Made by a program: the position numbers and the translations under genes. A DNA stretch of 33,532 nt from positions 1 through 33,532 of the forward strand of contig CAMDEX010000039.1 in assembly GCA_945897075.1 (NCBI GenBank). The letters run 5' to 3'. Below, piece by piece: positions 7,555-16,612 of this stretch (position 1 is the first letter of the stretch; every line of letters begins with the position of its first letter). The notes under the pieces are model-generated. The model worked only from the letters and a program-made list of their open reading frames with translations. It was not told the origin of the DNA and did not search any database. This DNA comes from Litorilinea aerophila (lineage in GTDB: Bacteria > Chloroflexota > Anaerolineae > Caldilineales > Caldilineaceae).

Positions 7555-10382
7555 ACAGACGCATCTTGACGCTGGCGCTGCGACGGCTGCGCAGCCGTCC
7601 TGGGCTGACGATTCTCTCCCTGTTGAGTGTGGTGTTGGTGGTGGGGATGGTCGCCAGCATCCCGATCTTTTCGCAAGGGGTGAGCTATCTGCTGCTGCGC
7701 GACGAGTTGCTGGCGCTGGGCAAATTCTATCACCGACCACCACTGACTACCCGTCTCTACTTTGTGGCCAAAGAGAATGTCCCACTCTCGCTGCAAGATG
7801 CACAGGCGCTTGGCGAAACATTCCGTGATTTAATCGTAGGGCGCACGGGCTTGCCAGTCAAGCAGGCGGCTACCTACGTGGGCAGCCCCAATCTGACCCT
7901 GCAACCGAGCGCGGGCGACAGCCATTACCCAACAACCGATAAGGGTGTGATCACAAAAGACCTTTCGCTTTCGGTCGTTACTGATATCGGCAATCACATC
8001 ACAATTGTCGAAGGTGAGCCGTTTGGACAACCCAGCGGGGAGCGCGTCTCGGTCTGGGTCTATGCCGCGCTAAGCAGCGAACTGGGATTGCAGGTGGGCG
8101 AAAATTACGAGATGGTCAGCTTGCGCACTGGCAGCAAAATCCCCATCACCATTGCCGGCATCTGGCGCGAGGCAGACCTGGACGATTTCTATTGGAGCGG
8201 TACGACGCTGCTCTGGCGCAACGTTCTTCTGATCACCGAAGCGGAGTACAGACGCGCGGTGGAGCCTAATTTCCCGCAAAAGACCGGCTTCACCGCCTGG
8301 TATGTGGTGCCCGACGACACCAAACTCACTCTGGCGCGCGCCGATGCCGCGGCCGCAGGGTTAGAACTCGCGCCCAGCCTGGCCGACCGTCTCTATCCGG
8401 GTGTCCGTTTGGATGTCTCGCCCGAAGCGCCGCTCAAACGCTATCTCCAACGCAAGGCCAGCCTCTCCGCCCTGTTGGTTGGTTTCAGCTTGCCCGCGTT
8501 GGGTCTGCTCTTCTTTTTTATGTGGCTGCTCTCCAGCGTCACCGCCCAATTCCAGCGGGAGGAGGCTGCTATCCTGGCGGGCCGGGGCGCAAGTCGCGGC
8601 TTTTTGATGACGCTGGCTGTGGTGGAAACAGTGCTGCTGTTGGCAGTGGGCGTACCGCTGGGTCTGGGGTTGAGCTATGCGATGGCGCGCCTGATGGGGT
8701 TGGCGTCCGACTTTCTGATTTTTACCCGCCGCACCGAATTCCCGGCCAGTCTGTGGGAAGCCGACTGGCGTCTGTTGGGCGCTGCCCTGCTGATTCTGCT
8801 GCTGGCACGCCTTATCCCCACCCTGGCTGCGGCCCGCGCGGGGATTGTTTTGCATCTGCGCCAACGCTCGCGCCCGCGCCTCCCATCCGGGTTGCTCAAG
8901 TTGGCTGTGGATGGCGCATTGGTGGTCGTCACGCTCTATACCTACCAACAACTTAGCCAGCGCGGCAGCCTCGGTATTATTGGCTGGGAGCCAGCAGGCG
9001 ATCCCTTTCGCGACCCACTGCTGCTCTTGACGCCATCAATCTTTGTGCTGACCGGCGCTCTGCTGCTCACCCATCTCTTCCCGCTGCTGATGCGTCCGCT
9101 CGATCAGTTGGGTGGGCGTGTGAAGTCGTTCCCTGTCTATATGGCGATACGTCAACTCTACAGACAAGGCGGACATTACAGCAGTTCCCTCTGTCTGGTG
9201 ATGATCTGTCTGAGCTTGGGGGCATTTTATTCGTCTATGGCGCTCAGTCTGAATGAATGGCTGGTCGAACGCATCCGCTACCAGGTCGGAGCCGACTACA
9301 AATTCCAGCAGGGCATGCCACCGCCCTCGATGGGTGGACCCTCCGAATTTGACCCGGTTGCCAATCCAGAGGTGGTCAATGCCTGGCTGCTGCCCTCCAG
9401 CGATTATCAGGCCATCCCAGGCGTGGAGCAGGTGGCCCGTGCCGGACAATTCGAGGCTTCGGTCAAGTTTTCGCTGGGCGGAGCTCCGATCTTCCTGGGG
9501 ATTGACCGGCTGGCGCTGCCACAAGTGCTTTACTACCGCAATGATTTTGCCCAGGCCGCTCTGGGTGAATTGATGAACCGGCTGGGTATGTATCCCGACG
9601 GTGTGCTGGTCTCTCGACGTTTCTTGCAGCGCACACGGCTGTTGGAAGGACAACGGCTGCCGCTGACGGTGCAAGTTGACTACGACCGCTACGATGTGAA
9701 CTTTCTGATCGTCGGTGTCTACGACTTCTTTCCCACAGCCTACCCATCCGATCGGGAGGTGATTGTCGGCAATCTCGACTCGCTCTTCGCCCAGGTGGGC
9801 AAGGAGAGCTTCCACCAGATTTGGATGAAGACTGACCCGGCGGTCGATCCGGCCAGCATCGCTGCGGCCGTGCTGGCATTGGGCGTCTACCCCATCAAAC
9901 AGGTGGATGCGCGGGCGCTGATCACCCTGGACGAGGAGCGGGTGGAGCGGATCGGTCTCTTTGGGGTGCTTTCGGTCGGCTTCCTGGCCACCGCGCTGCT
10001 GGCCTGTCTGGGGCTGCTGGTCTATACCTATTCCTCGTTGCAAGGACGTCTGCAACAGATCAGTGTTCTACGCGCCATCGGCATCCAAACCCGCCAGATT
10101 CTGCGTATGGTCAGCCTTGAATATGCCGGGGTAATTGTCTACGGCATTGTGGGTGGGATGGTGCTGGGTTTGCTCACCTCCCATCTTTTTGTCCCTTTTT
10201 TCCGGATCAGCGGCAACCCCGTCTTTGCCTTGCCGCCTTTTGTCCGTCACATAGACTGGGGCAAGATCAGTTGGTTGACACTGGCCTTCCTGGCGATTTT
10301 GGCGCTTTCCCAGGCGATCATTTTGCGCCAGGCCACACGTCGGGATATCTTTCAGATTTTGCGTATGGGACAGCGGGAGTGA
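7551..10382 (+). CDS. FtsX/MacB-type ABC transporter permease (two FtsX domains)
   Basis: The 943-residue membrane protein has a first transmembrane helix at about 16-45 and an extracytoplasmic domain of roughly 250 residues. An FtsX-like helix bundle follows at about 305-445 (with the EEAAILAGRGASRG coupling-loop motif), then more helices at about 450-520 and 560-580. A second extracytoplasmic domain of about 220 residues precedes a C-terminal FtsX bundle at about 795-940 (QISVLRAIGIQTRQILRM). I count about ten helices. This is the double-FtsX plan of the LolCE/MacB-like permeases used for lipoprotein, peptide or lipid export or mechanotransmission. It overlaps the adaptor gene by 4 nt. Its likely ATPase is the tandem protein at 11628, separated from it by a palindromic element and an oxidoreductase gene, an unusual order. 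Confidence 0.9.
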   Translation: MNRRILTLALRRLRSRPGLTILSLLSVVLVVGMVASIPIFSQGVSYLLLRDELLALGKFYHRPPLTTRLYFVAKENVPLSLQDAQALGETFRDLIVGRTGLPVKQAATYVGSPNLTLQPSAGDSHYPTTDKGVITKDLSLSVVTDIGNHITIVEGEPFGQPSGERVSVWVYAALSSELGLQVGENYEMVSLRTGSKIPITIAGIWREADLDDFYWSGTTLLWRNVLLITEAEYRRAVEPNFPQKTGFTAWYVVPDDTKLTLARADAAAAGLELAPSLADRLYPGVRLDVSPEAPLKRYLQRKASLSALLVGFSLPALGLLFFFMWLLSSVTAQFQREEAAILAGRGASRGFLMTLAVVETVLLLAVGVPLGLGLSYAMARLMGLASDFLIFTRRTEFPASLWEADWRLLGAALLILLLARLIPTLAAARAGIVLHLRQRSRPRLPSGLLKLAVDGALVVVTLYTYQQLSQRGSLGIIGWEPAGDPFRDPLLLLTPSIFVLTGALLLTHLFPLLMRPLDQLGGRVKSFPVYMAIRQLYRQGGHYSSSLCLVMICLSLGAFYSSMALSLNEWLVERIRYQVGADYKFQQGMPPPSMGGPSEFDPVANPEVVNAWLLPSSDYQAIPGVEQVARAGQFEASVKFSLGGAPIFLGIDRLALPQVLYYRNDFAQAALGELMNRLGMYPDGVLVSRRFLQRTRLLEGQRLPLTVQVDYDRYDVNFLIVGVYDFFPTAYPSDREVIVGNLDSLFAQVGKESFHQIWMKTDPAVDPASIAAAVLALGVYPIKQVDARALITLDEERVERIGLFGVLSVGFLATALLACLGLLVYTYSSLQGRLQQISVLRAIGIQTRQILRMVSLEYAGVIVYGIVGGMVLGLLTSHLFVPFFRISGNPVFALPPFVRHIDWGKISWLTLAFLAILALSQAIILRQATRRDIFQILRMGQRE

Positions 10383-10398
10383 TGGGGTGGGGCGTTAC

Positions 10399-10511
10399 TA
10401 AAGTTTAACCGATAAAGATTTTCTCTGTAGGGGCGCTGCTTGCTGCGCCCGTCTCGTGTGTGCCGGGCGCAGCAAGCAGCGCCCCTGCAAATGATTATCT
10501 GAAAAACTATA
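10399..10511. repeat. 113-bp palindromic element, family A copy 2 (MITE-like)
   Basis: Inner arms at 10427-10451 and 10464-10488 carry the same GGGGCGCTGCTTGCTGCGCCC core as the element at 2574-2686. The right outer arm TATCTGAAAAACTATA (10496-10511) is the exact reverse complement of that element's left outer arm, and the left outer arm (10399-10414) is degenerate (12 of 16 matches). Both copies are exactly 113 bp. It separates the permease from the second oxidoreductase, whose ribosome site lies just after it. Confidence 0.87.
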
Positions 10512-10533
10512 GATAGAGGAAAGAGGAACACTG

Positions 10534-11631
10534 ATGAAAACCTATCGGGCAGGACTTGTCGGTTGTGGCAGAATCGGCACGCTGTGGGAGACCGATCCAC
10601 CCACACCTGTGACCCACGCCGGCGCATTGGCTGTCTTATCCCAGACGGATCTGGTGGCGGGTGCCAGCCGGGGCAAAGAGCATCTGCAAGCCTTTGGCAA
10701 ACGCTGGGGCGTTGAAGCGCTCTATCACGATTACCGGGAAATGTTTGCCCGCGAAAAGCTGGATATCGTCTCTATCGCCACCCATCCGGGTCTGCACCGC
10801 GCGATTGTCGAAGCCGCGCTGGCGGAGGGCGTGCAGGGAATTCTCTGCGAAAAGCCGTTGGCTTTGAGCCTCACCGACGCAGACGCGCTGGTAGCGGCCT
10901 GCCGATCCGCGGGGTGCGTGCTCTCCGTCAACCATTCCCGGCGCTGGGATCCAGCCCATCGCAAGGCGAAGGAGATGGTGGAGGCCGGGCTGATCGGCGA
11001 TCTGGTGGCGCTCTACGGCTTCTGCCAGGGCGTCAAGCCCTTCCCGGCGTGGACGGCGGACGAGGAGGGGCCGCTGATCCACGACGCGGTTCACCTCTTT
11101 GACCTCTTCCGCCTCTTCGCCGGTGAGCCGACTGCGGTGGTGGGTACGGCGGTGCGTCGCATACAGCCCTTTCGTGTGGAAGATGACAGCCACGCCATCT
11201 TCACCTTTGCCAATGGGCTGAGCGGCGTGGCAATGGTCAATGAACTGACCCGCTACAACCGCTTTGGCATCGAAATTCAGGGCACAGATGGCGTCATTCT
11301 GCTCAACGAGGATGGGCCGCGCTGGTGGCGCAGCGTTGACCGCACAGATCGCATCAACGAGCCAACCTCGCAGATCGAGTGGTGGCAACTGGAGCCAGAA
11401 ATCTTTCCTGCCTTGCCCACGACGAGTTCGATTTTGGAAGCGCTGCGCGAACTGGTTCAGTGTATGGAGACAGGCGCTACCCCCAGTTCTGCGGGCGAAG
11501 ATGGGATCGCTTCGCTGGAAATGGTGATGGCGATCTACGAGTCGCAGCGGCGGGGCAACCAACCGGTGGCCTTTCCCCTGGCGGAGCGCTCGTCGGCACT
11601 CTACCGGCTGCGGGAAGAGGGACACTTTTGA
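10534..11631 (+). CDS. Gfo/Idh/MocA family oxidoreductase (copy 2)
   Basis: The 365-residue protein has the Rossmann motif GLVGCGRIG (residues 7-15), IATHPGLHRA (81-90) and the catalytic-lysine motif CEKPLAL (Lys107). In place of the usual DxGxH, the active-site helix reads LIHDAVHLFD (181-190): Asp184 and His187 are present, but the spacing differs from copies 1 and 3, so a different substrate or stereochemistry is likely. ATG 10534 follows a purine-rich leader (AGAGGAAAGAGGAA). Its stop TGA overlaps the TTG start of the tandem ATPase (TTGA, 11628-11631), so a soluble sugar dehydrogenase is translationally coupled to an exporter ATPase. That coupling is odd and may mean either that the exporter handles a product of the pathway or that the operon was assembled by chance. 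Confidence 0.9.
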   Translation: MKTYRAGLVGCGRIGTLWETDPPTPVTHAGALAVLSQTDLVAGASRGKEHLQAFGKRWGVEALYHDYREMFAREKLDIVSIATHPGLHRAIVEAALAEGVQGILCEKPLALSLTDADALVAACRSAGCVLSVNHSRRWDPAHRKAKEMVEAGLIGDLVALYGFCQGVKPFPAWTADEEGPLIHDAVHLFDLFRLFAGEPTAVVGTAVRRIQPFRVEDDSHAIFTFANGLSGVAMVNELTRYNRFGIEIQGTDGVILLNEDGPRWWRSVDRTDRINEPTSQIEWWQLEPEIFPALPTTSSILEALRELVQCMETGATPSSAGEDGIASLEMVMAIYESQRRGNQPVAFPLAERSSALYRLREEGHF

Positions 11632-13424
11632 GCACAGCCACGCACGAACCAGAAACAGCGCCCTTTATCCATTGTGAAAACCTCGTCAAAATCTACAAAG
11701 TGGACGAGTTGGAAGTCGTCGCGCTGCAAGGGCTTGACCTGGAGGTGCAACAGGGCGAGTTTCTGGCGATTGTCGGGGCCAGCGGCAGCGGCAAATCGTC
11801 CTTGCTCAATATGCTGGGCGGATTGGATCGGCCTTCGGCAGGGCGACTGCTGGTGGGCGGTCAGGATTTGCTCAAACTCGCTGATCAGGAGTTGGCGCGC
11901 TACCGATTGACTCAGGTTGGCTTTGTTTGGCAACAGGCGGCGCGCAACTTGCTGCCCTATCTGACGGCCCAGGAAAATGTGGAGTTGCCGATGGTGGCCG
12001 CGGGCGCGCCCGCGAATGCCAGCGCCCAATATGCCCAGGAGCTGCTCGACGCGGTCGGTCTGGCGGATCGACGCCGTCACCGTCTGACGCAGCTCTCCGG
12101 TGGGCAGCAACAGCGGGTGGCGCTGGCCGTGGCCCTGGCCAACCGCCCCCAATTGTTGCTGGCCGATGAACCGACCGGTGAAGTTGATTCCGCGACGGCC
12201 CAGTTGATCTGGCAGGCGTTGCGTTCCTTGAGCCAGCGCTATAGCTTGACTGTTATAATCGTTTCCCATGACAGGGCCATTGCCCGCGTGGTAGACCGGG
12301 TGGTGAGCATCCGTGACGGCAAAACCAGTTCGGAGACTGTGCGCCAACACCCGGATACGCACCTCCACAGCGCCGACCACTTTCAAGAGCGGGTGGTTTT
12401 GGATGTGGCTGGCCGGGTGCAACTGCCGCGTGACTATCTGCTCCAGCGTGGCATCAAGACGCGGGCGACGGTTGAGTTGGTGGAGGAAGGCATTCTCATC
12501 CGCGGCCTGGCAGGAGACGCAACGGGTGAGCGCGCCCAGTCTGCGCTGACGCCCGCTCTTCCTCACCAGACGCCTGGGCTGGTGGTGGATGGGCAGGACG
12601 ATCTGCCGGAGACTCCGCTTGCCTGGTGGCAACGGCTGCTGCGACGAAGACAACCAGCCCCGCTTGCACCGTCCCCCAGCGAGGAGGCCCTGCTCATCCC
12701 TTCCCCCGTCGGCAGCGTTCGCCCGTCTGGCGCAACGACTGACGACGGCGCGCCCATTATCATCACCGAAGGAGTGCGCCGCCATTATCAGGTGGGCAAC
12801 GAAGAGGTGCAGGCGTTGCGTGGGGTTGATGTGCAGATTGCCCGCGGGGGTCTGGTCGTCTTCAAGGGGCGCTCGGGTTCGGGAAAGACGACGCTGCTCA
12901 ATCTGATCGGCGGGCTGGATCAGCCCAACGGCGGTCGAGTCACCCTTTTTGGGCACGACTTGAGCCAGCTTTCCGACGATGCCCGCACGACATTGCGCCA
13001 GGAACGGATAGGCTTTGTCTTTCAGTCCTTCTCGCTCCTGCCCATTTTTTCTGCCCTGGAAAATGTCGAGATGTTGCTGCGCGTGGCCCAGATGGACGAA
13101 GAAGCCCGCCGCGCCCGCGCGCTCGATTGTCTGTCGCTGGTTGGCCTGCGCCGCTGGGCCGATCACCGCCCCTTTGAGATGTCGGGCGGGCAGCAGCAAC
13201 GCCTTTCCATTGCCCGCGCCCTGGCCTATGGGCCGGAGGTTCTGATCGCAGATGAACCGACCAGCAATCTTGACAGCGAGACCGGGCGACAGGTGTTGCA
13301 GCTCTTTCAGCGATTGGTGCAGGAGGAGGGCTTTACTGTACTTATGGCCAGCCACGACCCGACCAGCGACGAGTATGCCACTGAAGTGTATGAGTTGCGC
13401 GACGGGGTTGTTCTCACAAAATAA
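11628..13424 (+). CDS. Tandem ABC ATPase (two LolD/MacB-type domains in one chain) with an AbrB-like linker
   Basis: From TTG 11628 (AGAGGGA upstream, overlapping the previous stop) this is 598 residues. ATPase 1: Walker A GASGSGKS (50-57), Q-loop Gln102, signature LSGGQ (156-160), Walker B LLLADE (176-181), H-loop His214. ATPase 2: Walker A GRSGSGKT (414-421), signature MSGGQ (518-522), Walker B VLIADE (538-543), His576. Both look catalytically complete. The linker has a segment (about 255-292) reading VVLDVAGRVQLPRDYL, then GIKTRATVELVEEGILIR, which matches the SpoVT/AbrB swapped-hairpin pattern of toxin-antitoxin and transition-state regulators. A Pro/Ala-rich stretch follows. LolD-type ATPases normally act as homodimers, so the fused pair probably serves the double-FtsX permease at 7551. 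Longer in-frame starts reaching into the oxidoreductase gene are unlikely. Confidence 0.9.
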   Translation: MSTATHEPETAPFIHCENLVKIYKVDELEVVALQGLDLEVQQGEFLAIVGASGSGKSSLLNMLGGLDRPSAGRLLVGGQDLLKLADQELARYRLTQVGFVWQQAARNLLPYLTAQENVELPMVAAGAPANASAQYAQELLDAVGLADRRRHRLTQLSGGQQQRVALAVALANRPQLLLADEPTGEVDSATAQLIWQALRSLSQRYSLTVIIVSHDRAIARVVDRVVSIRDGKTSSETVRQHPDTHLHSADHFQERVVLDVAGRVQLPRDYLLQRGIKTRATVELVEEGILIRGLAGDATGERAQSALTPALPHQTPGLVVDGQDDLPETPLAWWQRLLRRRQPAPLAPSPSEEALLIPSPVGSVRPSGATTDDGAPIIITEGVRRHYQVGNEEVQALRGVDVQIARGGLVVFKGRSGSGKTTLLNLIGGLDQPNGGRVTLFGHDLSQLSDDARTTLRQERIGFVFQSFSLLPIFSALENVEMLLRVAQMDEEARRARALDCLSLVGLRRWADHRPFEMSGGQQQRLSIARALAYGPEVLIADEPTSNLDSETGRQVLQLFQRLVQEEGFTVLMASHDPTSDEYATEVYELRDGVVLTK

Positions 13425-13454
13425 CGAAGTACCACACCACACAGGAGATTCCAC

Positions 13455-14483
13455 ATGACTGAACTACGCATTGCCCTCCTCGGCTCTGGCTATATGGGGC
13501 GCACCTATGCCGAGTGTATTGTCAAGCACAACAGCCGGGCCAGGCTGGTGGCGGTCAGCGGGGGCAGCCGCGCCCCAGGGCTGGCGGCTGATTACGGGGT
13601 GGATTATGTCGAGAGCTATGCAGACCTCCTGGGCCGCAGCGATGTGGCTGCTGTGTTGATCGCCACGCCCCATATCAACCACATCGGCCAGGTATTGGAA
13701 GCTGCCCAGGCGGGCAAACATGTGCTATGCGAAAAGCCACTGGCAACGTCGGTCGCCGACTGCACGCGTATGATCGACGGCTGTCGGCAGGCGGGTGTGA
13801 TGTTGCAGGTGATCCAGACGTTGCGCTTTCGGGGCACACCGGCGCGCGCCAAACAGTTGATTGCCAGCGGCGCGATTGGCAAAGTCTGGATGATCCGCGG
13901 CCAGACTCTCGTGCGCAACTACATTATCGACAAATCTTCCTGGGCGGCCCAGCCCGAAAATGGGGGCGCGTTCCTCGATATGGGTGTCCACAACTTTGAC
14001 ATTATGCGCTTTTGGACTGGTTCGGAAGTGCAGCGGATCTTTAGCCAGATCAACACCTTTGGCGCGGTGGATGCACCCGATATGAGCGCCATGACGCAGA
14101 TGACGATGACCAACGGTGTCGCTATCCAACAGTGGATGTCCTTTGAAGTATCGACACGCTTTATGACCGGAAGTCAGCACATCTATCACATTTTGGGTGA
14201 AGAGGGGATGATCGAAGTGGATGGCTATGGCAGATTGCTCCTGGCTAAAGGCGATACAGTGGAGACCGTCTGGGAACAGCCCAAGTTCGATTTCGTGAAC
14301 CGCCCGCTTGACCCGATCCGGCTCGAAGCCTTTTTCACCCAAATTCAAGCCTTTGTGGATGATCTGCTCGATGGCCGTCCAGCCACGGTGCCGGGTGAAG
14401 AGGGGCGCGCGGCGGTAGCAATTGTCGAGGCGGCCAGAGAATCGGCGCGCACCGGGCAGACGGTGGAAATGATCAAAAAATGA
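13455..14483 (+). CDS. Gfo/Idh/MocA family oxidoreductase (copy 3)
   Basis: The 342-residue protein has Rossmann motif ALLGSGYMG (residues 7-15), IATPHINHIG (69-78), catalytic Lys94 in LCEKPLATS, and FLDMGVH (Asp175, His179) for substrate positioning. It is closer in these motifs to copy 1 than to copy 2. ATG 13455 follows ACAGGAGA at a good distance. The stop overlaps the start of the heparinase-type lyase (ATGA, 14480-14483), so the two are translationally coupled. This makes it the best candidate for the dehydrogenase that handles the sugar released by that lyase. The substrate is not known; a uronic acid or amino-sugar derivative would fit the lyase family. Confidence 0.92.
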   Translation: MTELRIALLGSGYMGRTYAECIVKHNSRARLVAVSGGSRAPGLAADYGVDYVESYADLLGRSDVAAVLIATPHINHIGQVLEAAQAGKHVLCEKPLATSVADCTRMIDGCRQAGVMLQVIQTLRFRGTPARAKQLIASGAIGKVWMIRGQTLVRNYIIDKSSWAAQPENGGAFLDMGVHNFDIMRFWTGSEVQRIFSQINTFGAVDAPDMSAMTQMTMTNGVAIQQWMSFEVSTRFMTGSQHIYHILGEEGMIEVDGYGRLLLAKGDTVETVWEQPKFDFVNRPLDPIRLEAFFTQIQAFVDDLLDGRPATVPGEEGRAAVAIVEAARESARTGQTVEMIKK

Positions 14484-16612
14484 TGCTACTTTCCGACGCT
14501 GACTGGCAAGAAATCCGACAACGGGCCGGCCTGCCGACCTTTGGCCCGGCCCTGCAGCGGCTGCGCGAGGAGGTGGCCGACTTTCTGGCCCATCCAGTCG
14601 CGGTCCCCGCCGAACCAGGCGGTTACTATCACGATTATTTCTGCCCGGCCCACGGGGTACAATTGCGCTTTGACCCGGCTTCGCCCCACCGCCACATCTG
14701 CCCGGTGGACAATGCACCCTGGCAGGGCGAGCGCTTCGATGGGGCCTGGCGCTGGTTCGTCAACAACCGGCTGGCCGAGAGTGCCATCCGGCTGGCCCTG
14801 CTCTGGCGCTTGGAGGGCAATCCGGCCCACCTCGAACCGGTGATCCGCACCCTGACCGGCTACGCGGAACAGTATGCGGCCTATCAGAAAGTACCCCGCA
14901 CAGTCGCCAATCCCGGCGTGGCGACCTACACAACCCTGGATGAGTCAGTCTGGGTGCTGCCCCTGGCCTGGGCCTACGAAATGGTGGCGGATGTCCTCTC
15001 TCGCTCCCAGCAGCGCCTGATCCAGGAGCAGTTGTTTCTGCCTGTGGCGGAACATCTGATCCAGCACCACTTTGGCGGCATCCACAACTTCGCCTGCTGG
15101 CACAACGCCGCGATTGGCACGTTGGGTGTTGTCCTGGGCCGGGACGATCTGATCGACTTCGCCCTGCACAGCGACTACGGCTGCGACCGGCAGTTGGAAG
15201 AAGGGGTGTTGGCGGACGGACTCTGGTTTGAAGGCTCCTACAGTTATCACTTTTACACACTCTATGCTCTCTTGGCGTTGGCCAAAGCCATGCGCCATCT
15301 GCCTGCCCGGGATCTGCGCACCCGCGCGCAACTGCGCCTGATGCTGCTTGCGCCTATCCAGTCAGCCTATCCCGATGGCTCGCTGCCAGCCACCAACGAC
15401 TGCTGGTACTTCACCAGCACACTCGCCGACTGCTGTCACGGCGTGCCGCCGGCCCCGGCCTTCTATGAGATCGGCTATGCCTGGTTCGATGACGCCGCCT
15501 TTGGGCAGACGTTACAGCGGGCCTATGAGCAGACAGCCCGGGAGAGCCTGGATGCCCTGCTCTTTGGGCGCGCCGATCTGCCCAGCGCTTCCGGCAAACC
15601 CTTGCCCAGCACACTGCTCCCTGCCTCCGGCTATGCGATTTTGCGCTCCGACGCCCCGACGCTGAGCGCAAACGAACAGCGCTATCTGCTGCTCAAATAT
15701 GGCCCCCACGGCGGCGGTCACGGTCACCCGGACAAACTGAATCTGCTCCTCTACGCCAACGGTCAGCGCTTCTCGCCCGACCTGGGCACGCCAGGCTATG
15801 GGCTGGACCTTTTTGAAAGCTGGTATCGCCAAACCGCTTCTCACAATACAGTGACGGTTGACGGGCAATCCCAGCCGGAAGCCAGCGGCGAACTGCGCTT
15901 CTTTCAGGGCAACGGTCCCTTTCAGGTGGCCGATGCGGGGGTGAGTTGGCCCGCTGAAAGTGGGGTCTACGCGGGCGTTTCCATGCGTCGGGTTGTCCTG
16001 GCGCGACCAGCCTATTTTCTCGATCTATTCATCGTTAGCGCGCCCCAACCCCGCCGCTTTGATTGGCTCTACCGTAATGTGGGAAGCCTGCATACGACCC
16101 TGCCCCTGAGTGAATATCCTCAGATTCAGGGGGAAGGGCAGGGCTACCAGCACATTGGCGCAGCGCAACGGGCCGCCAGCAGTGGGGAGTGGCAAGCCGA
16201 GTGGCAGGTAGCCACCGGTGGGCTGGCGCTCTTTGCGCCAGCAGCGAGCGATGGCGAAGTACTCACCGGTGTGACGCCGGGCAATCCGCCTACCGACCAG
16301 GCCGTGACACTGATCCAACGACGCACGGGGAGAGCCACCATCTTTCTCTCTCTCTTCCACCCTTACGCGGGTACACCCACAATCAGTGCGGTTGATTGGG
16401 CCGTGGCGGACGGTCCGGGCGCGGGTTGGGCTGGCTGTCGGGTGACGCTGGGCAATCAGCGTGAGCAGTGGCTGATTCAACTGCGCCCCGATCTGACAGC
16501 CCCGGATTGGTTTGCGGCATCGCCTGCTGAGGAGAAATTTAGCTATGCTCTGACAGATTTTGGCGACTTGACAGGCGTAGAAGATTCAATATACTCTATC
16601 TACGGGTTGTGA
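14480..16612 (+). CDS. Heparinase II/III family polysaccharide lyase-like protein, cytoplasmic
   Basis: The 710-residue protein has the two-part plan of the heparinase II/III and alginate-lyase (PL12/15/17/21-like) group. An N-terminal (alpha/alpha) toroid is followed by an antiparallel beta-sandwich. In the toroid, NFACWHN gives Asn203 and His208, and WFEGSYSYHFYTLYAL gives a cluster of tyrosines (254, 256, 259), the expected Asn/His/Tyr catalytic set. In the sandwich, GGHGHPDKLN (411-420) and SHNTVTVDGQ (453-462) supply the conserved histidines. There is no signal peptide, unlike most secreted members, so it should cut imported oligosaccharides inside the cell. It is coupled by a 4-nt overlap to oxidoreductase copy 3. 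The last 280 bp of homology (16295-16574) recur in a broken copy at 28319. Confidence 0.88.
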   Translation: MMLLSDADWQEIRQRAGLPTFGPALQRLREEVADFLAHPVAVPAEPGGYYHDYFCPAHGVQLRFDPASPHRHICPVDNAPWQGERFDGAWRWFVNNRLAESAIRLALLWRLEGNPAHLEPVIRTLTGYAEQYAAYQKVPRTVANPGVATYTTLDESVWVLPLAWAYEMVADVLSRSQQRLIQEQLFLPVAEHLIQHHFGGIHNFACWHNAAIGTLGVVLGRDDLIDFALHSDYGCDRQLEEGVLADGLWFEGSYSYHFYTLYALLALAKAMRHLPARDLRTRAQLRLMLLAPIQSAYPDGSLPATNDCWYFTSTLADCCHGVPPAPAFYEIGYAWFDDAAFGQTLQRAYEQTARESLDALLFGRADLPSASGKPLPSTLLPASGYAILRSDAPTLSANEQRYLLLKYGPHGGGHGHPDKLNLLLYANGQRFSPDLGTPGYGLDLFESWYRQTASHNTVTVDGQSQPEASGELRFFQGNGPFQVADAGVSWPAESGVYAGVSMRRVVLARPAYFLDLFIVSAPQPRRFDWLYRNVGSLHTTLPLSEYPQIQGEGQGYQHIGAAQRAASSGEWQAEWQVATGGLALFAPAASDGEVLTGVTPGNPPTDQAVTLIQRRTGRATIFLSLFHPYAGTPTISAVDWAVADGPGAGWAGCRVTLGNQREQWLIQLRPDLTAPDWFAASPAEEKFSYALTDFGDLTGVEDSIYSIYGL

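Noticed and set aside
9036-10055. 339-codon open frame on the minus strand
   Set aside because: Antisense to the FtsX-type permease; Gln/His/Arg-rich composition typical of shadows, no start signal.
11601-13454. 617-codon open frame on the minus strand
   Set aside because: It lies exactly opposite the tandem ABC ATPase, which has every ATPase motif; the minus-strand translation has no domain and reflects high GC at third positions.
14480-16612. Secreted polysaccharide lyase
   Set aside because: No signal peptide or lipobox at the N-terminus and the start is fixed by a 4-nt overlap with the previous gene, so a cytoplasmic enzyme is more likely.
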